Origin: Ferruginibacter sp.
GTDB taxonomy: Bacteria; Bacteroidota; Bacteroidia; Chitinophagales; Chitinophagaceae
Assembly (NCBI GenBank): GCA_025352435.1
Contig: JANXTN010000129.1
Span: forward strand, 1 to 13,180
DNA: 13,180 nucleotides
Reading direction: 5' to 3'
Below the pieces are notes generated by a model. It worked only from the letters and a program-made list of their open reading frames with translations. It was not told where the DNA came from and searched no databases. Positions 6,653 through 13,180 of this stretch are shown piece by piece (the stretch's first letter is position 1; every line of letters starts with the position of its first letter). A program made the translations under genes and the position numbers.

Positions 6653-7952
6653 TCTTAAATCGTTCATCAATCCTGTGGCCTATAACCCAAACTATTTTTT
6701 TATCTGATTCAACAACCCAGCATTTTTCCTTTTGTAAAAGAGACAATTTCAGATCGATAAAAAATCTGCTAAGTTTTTTCTTTTTAGTCATCCCAAGCGG
6801 ATAAAAATAATCTCCAACTTTCCATTTTCTGAGCAGCAAAGGAAATGTAAGATGGCTTCCATCAATGTATACAATTGAAGGATCTGAAATAAATTTATCG
6901 GGAGCATCAGAATTGCTGATTTGTAATACAGCATCGTCAAACATTATATTATTTACACCTTCCTCAATAATAATATTTTTAATATCTACTGTTAGTTTAA
7001 GTGGAGAAATGATTAGCCATTTTCTATTAAGCAAAATAATATGACTTGCAGATTTTATGTATTTGCCGGATTCACTGTGTAACAATTTCTCTGCTTCAAA
7101 TACCTGCATGGCGTTAAAACCGGCATCTTTTACTATTTCATACAACACAGTATGCAGTGGTTTCGTTTTTAATAATTTTAAAACTGAAATATGTAATTCG
7201 TCTCCTATTACGTTTATTAAACTTTTTTTAATTTTATCAATGCTCTCTTCGTATAGATATTCCACAGCTGCAAATCTTTCAATGTTCTTTGATATATTTT
7301 TCAGTGCTTCAGGATATACTTTTTTTACCAGAGGAAGTATTTCGTTTCTAAACAAATTTCTTGTATAATCGTTGCCAGCATTTGAGCTATCAGTAACATA
7401 ATCGATCTTGTTTATTAAAGCGTATTCTTCGATTTCTTTTCTATGTGCGAACAATAACGGCCTTACAATATTTTGTTGCTTAGCTTGTATTCCTCTTAAC
7501 CCTTTAATGCCAGTTCCTCTAAAAAAGTTCATTACAACAGTTTCTACATTGTCATCTGCATGGTGAGCTGTTAGTAAAAAACTAAATGGATTTTGGGTTA
7601 TTTTACTATCAAGCATTATTTGATTAAACCACTCATAGCGAAGGTTACGGGCGGTTTCTTCTATGGAAGTTTTGGTTTTGACGGCTTCAGATAATGTATC
7701 AAAATCTTTTACAAATAATTTTACACCTAATTTTTCGCTTAATTTTTTTACAAACATTTCATCTTTATCACTCTCCTCTCCTCTCAATTTAAAATTGCAA
7801 TGTGCCAATGAAAAATTAAATCCCGCAGCCGTACAAAGCGCACAGAGTACAGTAGAATCTGCACCACCGCTAACTGCAATGAGAAGTTGGTCTTTTATTG
7901 TAAAAAGATTTTCTTTTTTAATATAAGTCAAAAATTTGTGAAGAAGTTCCAT
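6606..7952 (-). CDS. tilS: tRNA(Ile)-lysidine synthase TilS
   Basis: TilS joins lysine to C34 of the CAU-anticodon tRNA-Ile with ATP, so that the tRNA reads AUA instead of AUG; it is essential in most bacteria. The 448-residue protein has the ATP PP-loop SGGADS at residues 28-33. AHCNFKLRGEESD (50-62) and TAHHADDNVET (128-138) are next, and GTGIKGLRGI (146-155) completes the N-terminal core. The C-terminal domain follows the family pattern, with LRKWKVGDYFYPLGM, KKLSRFFIDLK and the closing VIGHRIDERFKIT. The ATG at 7952 gives the usual MELLHKFL start. A TTG five codons upstream (7967) is also open but is unlikely to be used. It follows the DUF5103 gene by 24 bp on the same strand and probably shares its promoter. 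The 3' end overlaps the rhomboid gene by 47 bp, tail to tail. Confidence 0.96.
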   Translation of the reverse strand: MELLHKFLTYIKKENLFTIKDQLLIAVSGGADSTVLCALCTAAGFNFSLAHCNFKLRGEESDKDEMFVKKLSEKLGVKLFVKDFDTLSEAVKTKTSIEETARNLRYEWFNQIMLDSKITQNPFSFLLTAHHADDNVETVVMNFFRGTGIKGLRGIQAKQQNIVRPLLFAHRKEIEEYALINKIDYVTDSSNAGNDYTRNLFRNEILPLVKKVYPEALKNISKNIERFAAVEYLYEESIDKIKKSLINVIGDELHISVLKLLKTKPLHTVLYEIVKDAGFNAMQVFEAEKLLHSESGKYIKSASHIILLNRKWLIISPLKLTVDIKNIIIEEGVNNIMFDDAVLQISNSDAPDKFISDPSIVYIDGSHLTFPLLLRKWKVGDYFYPLGMTKKKKLSRFFIDLKLSLLQKEKCWVVESDKKIVWVIGHRIDERFKITSSSKQILKLSLTR

Positions 7953-7976
7953 GTATAAACGCAACAATTCTAAATT

Positions 7977-9260
7977 TTAAAATCTTAAGCCGGGTCTGTC
8001 TCTGCGGGAATTTATTTCACCAACACTTATAAGCTGATCCGTTCGATCTGTAAAACTTTTGTAGTAAACCAATACAATATAATTGTTTTCAGTTTCCCAG
8101 TAATTACCTTCTAGTACATTGGTTAAATCTATTCCCTTATCATCTTCTAACAAATAAGTATAAGAATAGTAGCCCTGTTTCATAAATGTTGAAACCTCAT
8201 ATAATCCTGTCGCTTCATTAAATCTCATTTGATATTGGTCGGTTGTTTCAAATCCTGTAAACTGCCCTGCTACATAAATATGTTTTCCTGCAAAAGGTTT
8301 TCCTCCCAGTGGTGCAAAACTGAATTTTACGGTTGCATAATCGCCCTGCCAAAATGGATTTATACTTTCATAGGTATTTATATTAAACGTGCCGTTGTAA
8401 TCAGGATAGTATATATACCGCTGAGCACTTCTGTCAACATCTGGTATCACATACATATTGGTATATGTTTTTCCATAATCAGCATGGTCAATTCTATCGC
8501 TTTGTAATCTAAAGCTTCGCAAATCGAGCCAACGCCACTCTTTACCACCGGGGAATTGTGCAATGCTTTCATTGCTATAGTCTAACACATTGCCTCTCAC
8601 AAATGTTGGAACGATATCTTTCTGCGCATTATCCCATCTGTTGTTTTGCAACACCACTACCTTTATTTGTTGTGCTGCGCTAAAGGCGTTTAAATCTAAA
8701 GTTGTAACGGTAAATCTTACCTTTTGGTTGGTAGTAAAATTTTGTGTGCCTAAAGATTGTACCACGGATGCAGCAACGGATGCCTTGTTTTCAACGACTA
8801 GTAAGCGTTTGGTAAATGCAAGTTTTGCAGTATCACCATCCAAAAAAACTTTCAGCAAATAATTACCTGAACGAATAGGCAAAGAATTTTGTTCGGGTAA
8901 TATAGCCTGATAGTGAGTATATTTAGTTAACGCTATAGAAGAATATCTGTAAGTTGTAATTCTGTTTTGAGTGAATCCTTTTATGTAATCAAATGGTGAA
9001 AGATTTACGGGCCTCCAATTATAATCACACAATTGATACGCATAATAATAACTTTTATAATTTCCTTCCAGGTCATCAAACTCCAGTTCAAATTTATCAC
9101 CACTGTTTAATGTATACACAGGTAATTGCTGCTGATTTGCATATTGAAATAACTGTGCAGTTGCAATAAAAGGTTTGTAAATTTTGTCAGGCTCCTGTGC
9201 CTGAAGTTGCATGTTGATCAACAGATAAAGACCAAAAAGTAAAAATGCTTTACAATTCAT
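7977..9260 (-). CDS. DUF5103 / type IX secretion plug-type protein
   Basis: This is a 427-residue secreted protein whose signal peptide ends around LQLQAQ (about residues 17-22, AQ|EPDK). The mature part looks like beta-sandwich modules. The first has [20 protein letters not shown] and [19 protein letters not shown], very characteristic of DUF5103. A middle module carries [15 protein letters not shown] and [15 protein letters not shown]-terminal module carries YVAGQFTGF and [21 protein letters not shown] family member in Flavobacterium johnsoniae was found as the plug bound to the SprA translocon of the type IX secretion system, so a periplasmic role in closing that channel is plausible. No other type IX gene lies in the window, and whether this strain has the system cannot be told. 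It starts 49 bp from the divergent permease gene and leads into tilS (24-bp gap). Confidence 0.85.
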   Translation of the reverse strand: MNCKAFLLFGLYLLINMQLQAQEPDKIYKPFIATAQLFQYANQQQLPVYTLNSGDKFELEFDDLEGNYKSYYYAYQLCDYNWRPVNLSPFDYIKGFTQNRITTYRYSSIALTKYTHYQAILPEQNSLPIRSGNYLLKVFLDGDTAKLAFTKRLLVVENKASVAASVVQSLGTQNFTTNQKVRFTVTTLDLNAFSAAQQIKVVVLQNNRWDNAQKDIVPTFVRGNVLDYSNESIAQFPGGKEWRWLDLRSFRLQSDRIDHADYGKTYTNMYVIPDVDRSAQRYIYYPDYNGTFNINTYESINPFWQGDYATVKFSFAPLGGKPFAGKHIYVAGQFTGFETTDQYQMRFNEATGLYEVSTFMKQGYYSYTYLLEDDKGIDLTNVLEGNYWETENNYIVLVYYKSFTDRTDQLISVGEINSRRDRPGLRF

Positions 9261-9277
9261 TTACAGTATTAATTATT

Positions 9278-9285
9278 TATTTTTG
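9278..9285 (+). promoter_or_regulatory. Candidate -7 box of the permease gene
   Basis: TATTTTTG fits TAnnTTTG exactly and lies in the short divergent gap. No TTTG is visible at the usual -33 distance. Transcription would start near 9291, which leaves the TTG at 9310 as the first usable in-frame start. The TTG at 9283 lies inside the box. Confidence 0.4.
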
Positions 9286-9309
9286 AAGGTACAACAAAAA
9301 AATACCCGC

Positions 9310-10539
9310 TTGAACGTTTCTTACTTCATTGCCAAAAGATTAGCATCTGTTAAACAAAAAACTTTCAGCAGATTTATCATTGGTCTGGCAGCAGCTGCAA
9401 CGGTATTGAGTGTGGCTGTTATGATTGTCGCACTCAGTTTTGTAAACGGATTTCAAAGAGTGATCAGTACAAAAGTTTTTAATTTTTGGGGACATGTAAG
9501 AGTGCAGCAAAACTTAGAAGACAGACTTGGTAATGCAGAAGAATATCCCATTTATGCAAACGATACTGTTGAAAATTATTTGCGAAAATTACCAGAGGTC
9601 GCTTCTGTAGAAAAGTATGCAACAAAATCTGCCATACTAAAATTTGGAACAGACATAGAGAGTGTTTTATTGAAAGGTATAGATGATCATTATAATTTTC
9701 AAAGACTTCAACCTTTTTTATTAAAAGGAAAATGGATCAGCTTTAAAGATAGCAGTTACAGCAAACAAATAAACATAAGCAAATACACTGCAGATCAATT
9801 AAGGCTTACTGTTGGGGATAGTTTAATAGTTTATTTTTTTAGACGGGATGGCTCTAAAACACAACGTAGGCTAAATATTGCCGGCATTTATAAAATTGGT
9901 ATTGAGGAGTATGATAAGAATTTTGCCATCTGCGATCTTAATCTCATCAGAAGATTAAATAACTGGGAACCTTCTCAACTTGGAGGATACGAAGTGCTGT
10001 TAAACGATTATAAAAAGACAGACAGCCTTTCCAAAAAAATGTATGCCGAATTGCCTGATACCTGGTACAGCAAAAGCATAAGAGAAATTTATCCTCAAAT
10101 TTTTGATTGGCTAAATTTACAAGGGCAGCTTAAAAATATTTTATTGGTAATAATGATTATTGTAGCGGCAGTAAATTTGGTAACCTGCTTAATAATCCTC
10201 GCATTAGAACGCACTGCGATGACGGGCATATTAAAAGCAACAGGCGCCACTGACTGGGATATTCAAAAAATATTTTTGATGAACACTTCAGGAATAGCGC
10301 TTTTAGGCATTTTAGGTGGAACTTTGGTAGGGCTTAGCATTTGTTTAATACAACAAAAAACTGGTTTCATTACTCTGAATGAAGAGTCGTATTACATGTC
10401 TGTAGCTCAGGCAGATATTGATTGGAAGCAAATTGTAGCAGTAGATATCTTCACTTTGGTAGTATGTATGGCTACGCTTATTATTCCTACCTATCTTGTA
10501 AAAAAAGTACAGCCGGTAAAAGCAATTACTTTCAGGTAG
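9310..10539 (+). CDS. FtsX-like ABC transporter permease (LolC/E- or MacB-like)
   Basis: This is a 409-residue inner-membrane permease of the type VII/MacB-FtsX class. Four hydrophobic segments are seen in the class order: one near the N terminus ([20 protein letters not shown]), then a periplasmic domain of about 220 residues, then three near the C terminus ([20 protein letters not shown], the [13 protein letters not shown] segment and the [15 protein letters not shown] segment). Between segments two and three, [20 protein letters not shown] is the cytoplasmic coupling helix that contacts the ATPase. LolC/E relatives extract lipoproteins from the inner membrane. No ATPase gene is adjacent, which is common in Bacteroidota, where LolD-like partners lie elsewhere. 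The start is uncertain because there is no ATG. TTG at 9310 gives [10 protein letters not shown], the expected family beginning; TTG at 9283 would add nine residues but overlaps a -7 box. The stop is 2 bp from the convergent methyltransferase stop. Confidence 0.87.
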   Translation: MNVSYFIAKRLASVKQKTFSRFIIGLAAAATVLSVAVMIVALSFVNGFQRVISTKVFNFWGHVRVQQNLEDRLGNAEEYPIYANDTVENYLRKLPEVASVEKYATKSAILKFGTDIESVLLKGIDDHYNFQRLQPFLLKGKWISFKDSSYSKQINISKYTADQLRLTVGDSLIVYFFRRDGSKTQRRLNIAGIYKIGIEEYDKNFAICDLNLIRRLNNWEPSQLGGYEVLLNDYKKTDSLSKKMYAELPDTWYSKSIREIYPQIFDWLNLQGQLKNILLVIMIIVAAVNLVTCLIILALERTAMTGILKATGATDWDIQKIFLMNTSGIALLGILGGTLVGLSICLIQQKTGFITLNEESYYMSVAQADIDWKQIVAVDIFTLVVCMATLIIPTYLVKKVQPVKAITFR

Positions 10540-10541
10540 AT

Positions 10542-11288
10542 TTATTTTGTAAGTTCATATAAAATTATTCCTGTAGCAACTGCAGCATTTAAAGATTCTG
10601 CCTCACCTATTTTTGGAATAGTTATTTTTTCATCAATAAGTTTAAGCACAGCGCCAGAAATACCTTTAGATTCATTGCCGATTATTAAAATCCCTTCTTT
10701 AATTTTTTCGCAATTTGTAATATCTTTTCCTTCCAATACAGCAGCATACTTTTTTATGTTGTTACGCTTGTGTAATTCTTCTATTATATCCCCATACAAA
10801 ATATTTACTCGTCCCAAGCTTGCCATTGTACTTTGCACCACTTTCGGGTTGTAACAATCTGCTGTAGCATTGCTACAAAAAATTGTTTCTACACCAAACC
10901 AATCTGCCGTTCTTATAATTGTACCAAGGTTACCGGGGTCTTGTATGTCATCTAAAAACAAAGTAAGTTTTTGGCTAATGTTGATGTTGTTTATTATTGA
11001 TCTTTTCTTAAAAATTGCCAGAAGATTATTAGCAGTACTTAGGGCAGAGAGTTTTTGAAGTTCGAAATCTGCTACCTCTACAATTTTAGGTTCATACTCT
11101 TTCTTTATTTTAAAAGGTAAATTTTTGAAGCCTTCAGCATTGCTATAAATACATTCACATTCAAAAATATTTTGTTCTAAAAATTCTGTGACAACTTTAG
11201 GTCCTTCAGCTATAAAGGCTCCATGCTCATCCCTAAATTTTTTGTGCTGTAAACTTTGAATATATTTGACTGCTGATTTATTTATCAT
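10542..11288 (-). CDS. SpoU/TrmH-family RNA 2'-O-ribose methyltransferase
   Basis: This is a 248-residue cytoplasmic SPOUT enzyme that would transfer a methyl group from S-adenosylmethionine to a ribose 2'-OH in rRNA or tRNA. The N-terminal part (about 5-95) fits the SpoU substrate-binding domain, including FIAEGPKVVTEFLE. The three catalytic motifs are intact: motif 1 is DDIQDPGNLGTIIRTADWFG (113-132) with Asn120 and Arg126, motif 2 is LIIGNESKGIS (201-211) with Glu206, and motif 3 is IPKIGEAESLNAAVA (224-238) with Ser232 and Asn234. The target nucleoside cannot be predicted; RlmB-, TsnR- and TrmH-type relatives all look like this. It is a single-gene unit, tail to tail with the permease (2 bp) and head to head with the TamL-like gene (41 bp). 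Confidence 0.93.
   Translation of the reverse strand: MINKSAVKYIQSLQHKKFRDEHGAFIAEGPKVVTEFLEQNIFECECIYSNAEGFKNLPFKIKKEYEPKIVEVADFELQKLSALSTANNLLAIFKKRSIINNINISQKLTLFLDDIQDPGNLGTIIRTADWFGVETIFCSNATADCYNPKVVQSTMASLGRVNILYGDIIEELHKRNNIKKYAAVLEGKDITNCEKIKEGILIIGNESKGISGAVLKLIDEKITIPKIGEAESLNAAVATGIILYELTK
11241..11268 (+). promoter_or_regulatory. Candidate promoter of the TamL-like gene
   Basis: TTTG (11241-11244) and TATATTTG (11261-11268) are separated by 16 bases and match the two Bacteroidota promoter elements, although the spacer is slightly short. The element lies inside the first codons of the methyltransferase gene, antisense to it. It would give a leader of about 55 bases before the ATG at 11330. 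The 41-bp gap itself has no better match. Confidence 0.35.
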
Positions 11289-11329
11289 ACTGAAATTTTT
11301 GCAGTTTTTTATTCTGCCCTTACATACTA

Positions 11330-13180
11330 ATGAACGCTTTTCGCTTTAAAAATATAGTTTTTCTTTTACTATTGGTTTCATCATGTACTATTATAAGAAA
11401 GGCTCCAAAGAACAAACCTTATTTGGTGGCGAACTCTATAGAACTAGTGGGAGGAACATTTACCAAAGCAGAAAGGCAATCAGTAATACAACGATTGACC
11501 AACCAACTTGATGACAGTAGTAAGGTAAAAACTAAAGATGCTTTCTTTATTTTGCATTTTCTTAAGCATCCCGTTGCTTACGATACAGGTTACTCCTCAT
11601 TATCTGCATTTAATATGCAGACTTCCATGTATCATTTAGGTTATTACAATGCGAAGGCAAGCTATACACAGGATACCGTAAACAGGAAAGTAAGGGTAAA
11701 ATATAAAGTGATAGCCGGAAAACCAACATTGATTGATACTTTGAGGTACCGATTGAAGAAACAAGATTTTCAACAGATAGCACTGGCTTCTAAAAATCAA
11801 ACTTACTTAGTAGAAAATACGCCTGTTACAAAAATTGCAGTACTTGCGGAAATTGGCAGATTAGTGGACAGTTTTAGAAACAACGGTTATTATAAATTTA
11901 CAGCCGCAGAATTAAGAATGCGGGGCGATAGTTCTATTGCTGCTCTTACAAGTATAAGTGATGATCCCTTTGAGCAGTTAAGATTGCTAAACGAAGCGCA
12001 GTTAAAAAAAGATTCACCTACAGTAAAACTTGCCCTTGATTTAAACCCTCCTGAAGATTCAACCAAACTCAATAAATACTTCATCAACAAAATTTATATT
12101 TTAAGTGATTACAGACCGGATGATTTATTAAATGATACCGCCAACCTCACACAGCGTACAACACCAAATTTCATACATCGATATCATGAAAGGTTGTTTA
12201 GAAACTCGTTGCTTGCCCGAAATATTACAATGCTTCCGGGCAATGTTTACAGGCAAGATGAATATTTTAAAACTATCAGTAATCTAACCAAACTCGGGGT
12301 TTGGAAAAGTGTGAACATTCGTGTGGTTGAAAACGTTAATGAGACAAATAAAGTAGACCTTATCATAGAACTTATTCCCTCCAGAAAATTTTTATTCGAA
12401 AATTCTTTAGAGGCGAGTTATTCAAGCACAAGCAATACCACTCAAGCACTTGGAGGAAATCTGTTTGGGCTATCTGCTAACTTTTCTTTAAAAAATAAAA
12501 ATATTGCTAAGCAGGCTATTAGCATGACACACAATTTAAGACTCGGCGTAGAACTCAATAAAGCAAGCCGTACTGCTTCCAACAGCATTATTTTTTCAAA
12601 CGAAATCAGTTATACAAATACGGTATTGAAACCTGGCTTGTCTCCAAAAACTATGAAATTTTTTAGGCTAAAAAGTGGCGATTCGTTCATTAACTCCGGA
12701 TTTTCTTACAACAAACGTTTAAATCTTTTTAGTTTGCAATCAGTAAACTTAAATGCAGGTTTTGCAGGGCTTGACAAAAAAAATCACAGTTATGTCTTCA
12801 GAGTCTTAAATGCAAATTTCAGTTACCTGTACAACCAATCAGAAACCTTTAAAAAATTACTTATAGATAATCCATTTTTAAGATATTCCTATAACACTGC
12901 ATTTACTATAGGAACTGCATTTAGTTATGCAAGTACTTTCAGAAATCTTAAACATCCGTCAAGCCTATCAAAAGAAAGAGGTTTTAAATTCAACATTGAA
13001 GAATCAGGCTTAACCTGGGGCTCATTACCCATTTTTAAAAAGTACAAAAGAAGATATATAAAACTTGATACAGAGTATAAATACACTGTTACAAAAGCCA
13101 AAAGCGCCATTGCCTTCAGAGCGTTTGCAGGAGTTGGAATTCCCCTTTTTAATGACAGCCTGCCATTTTTTAAACAGTTT
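11330..13180 (+). CDS. tamL: TamL-like BamA-superfamily outer-membrane lipoprotein, 3' partial
   Basis: The frame stays open for 617 codons from the ATG to the last base of the window, so the C terminus is missing. The first residues form a lipoprotein signal peptide (FLLLLVSSC, Cys19). This is the trait that separates TamL of Bacteroidota from ordinary BamA or TamA. POTRA-like units are visible at about 165-190 (VTKIAVLAEIGRLVDSFRNN) and 305-334 (DEYFKTISNLTKLGVWKSVN), each a helix-strand pattern. From about residue 355 alternating beta strands begin (SLEASYSS, LGGNLFGLSANFSLKNKN), marking the start of the 16-strand barrel. The sequence stops at FNDSLPFFKQF, just ahead of where the conserved loop-6 R-G-F/W motif would be expected. 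The protein is predicted to work with a TamB-like partner in building the outer membrane. Whether tamB follows cannot be seen. Confidence 0.88.
   Translation, partial: MNAFRFKNIVFLLLLVSSCTIIRKAPKNKPYLVANSIELVGGTFTKAERQSVIQRLTNQLDDSSKVKTKDAFFILHFLKHPVAYDTGYSSLSAFNMQTSMYHLGYYNAKASYTQDTVNRKVRVKYKVIAGKPTLIDTLRYRLKKQDFQQIALASKNQTYLVENTPVTKIAVLAEIGRLVDSFRNNGYYKFTAAELRMRGDSSIAALTSISDDPFEQLRLLNEAQLKKDSPTVKLALDLNPPEDSTKLNKYFINKIYILSDYRPDDLLNDTANLTQRTTPNFIHRYHERLFRNSLLARNITMLPGNVYRQDEYFKTISNLTKLGVWKSVNIRVVENVNETNKVDLIIELIPSRKFLFENSLEASYSSTSNTTQALGGNLFGLSANFSLKNKNIAKQAISMTHNLRLGVELNKASRTASNSIIFSNEISYTNTVLKPGLSPKTMKFFRLKSGDSFINSGFSYNKRLNLFSLQSVNLNAGFAGLDKKNHSYVFRVLNANFSYLYNQSETFKKLLIDNPFLRYSYNTAFTIGTAFSYASTFRNLKHPSSLSKERGFKFNIEESGLTWGSLPIFKKYKRRYIKLDTEYKYTVTKAKSAIAFRAFAGVGIPLFNDSLPFFKQF

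Noticed and set aside
7057..7926. Two + strand frames (103 and 87 codons) opposite tilS
   Set aside because: They are antisense to a conserved essential enzyme and show no domain features.
8229..8862. Two + strand frames (92 and 90 codons) opposite the DUF5103 gene
   Set aside because: The opposite strand carries the complete DUF5103 protein; these show no protein-like pattern.
11890..13110. Two - strand frames (61 and 66 codons) near the window end
   Set aside because: The + strand is one uninterrupted 617-codon TamL-like frame with POTRA and barrel features, so these are shadows.
1..13180. CRISPR arrays, tRNA or rRNA genes, insertion sequences, phage or toxin-antitoxin genes
   Set aside because: No regular spaced repeats, cloverleaf-like stretches, transposase frames, terminal repeats or toxin-like small gene pairs were seen; composition is even across the window.

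Overview
The window looks like ordinary chromosome from a low-GC member of the Bacteroidota, most likely Chitinophagales/Chitinophagaceae. The evidence is the family content: a DUF5103/type IX secretion plug-type protein, a lipoprotein-anchored BamA relative of the TamL type, and a lone FtsX-like permease. Shine-Dalgarno sequences are absent, A-rich stretches precede the starts, and several starts have TAnnTTTG-type -7 boxes, the promoter form known from this phylum. The genus is inference. I see no phage, transposon, CRISPR, RNA gene or defence system.

Layout. (1) Positions 1-1623, + strand: a three-gene run of a zinc NADP-type alcohol dehydrogenase (5' end outside the window), a small ABM-fold putative quinol monooxygenase and a GlcG/HbpS-family protein, closed by a clear intrinsic terminator. 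(2) Positions 1624-1854: a regulatory-looking gap with a 10-bp inverted repeat and a possible promoter. (3) Positions 1855-2250: a small membrane-anchored coiled-coil protein of unknown function. (4) Positions 2256-4730, - strand: a large AsmA-family envelope protein. (5) Positions 4870-5343, + strand: rlmH. (6) Positions 5397-5831, - strand: a small lipoprotein. (7) Positions 5960-6652, + strand: a rhomboid protease. (8) Positions 6606-9260, - strand: a DUF5103 gene followed by tilS, a likely two-gene operon. (9) Positions 9310-10539, + strand: an FtsX/LolE-like permease. (10) Positions 10542-11288, - strand: a SpoU/TrmH-family RNA methyltransferase. (11) Position 11330 to the window end, + strand: a tamL-like BamA-superfamily lipoprotein gene, open to the last base and therefore cut off.

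How the genes fit together. Two themes alternate: cell-envelope construction (AsmA, rhomboid, DUF5103 plug, FtsX-like permease, TamL) and RNA modification (RlmH for 23S rRNA, TilS for tRNA-Ile, SpoU methyltransferase). From 1855 on, transcription units alternate strands. Tail-to-tail junctions are tight (5 bp, 53 bp, a 47-bp overlap, 2 bp) and head-to-head gaps are short (139, 128, 49, 41 bp). Two genes (rhomboid and permease) have an upstream TTG codon that overlaps a -7 promoter box, so their starts are set to the downstream codon.

I did not find a convincing undescribed system. The best leads are the control region at 1624-1855, the redox trio before it, and the small protein after it. No gap between genes exceeds 300 bases.
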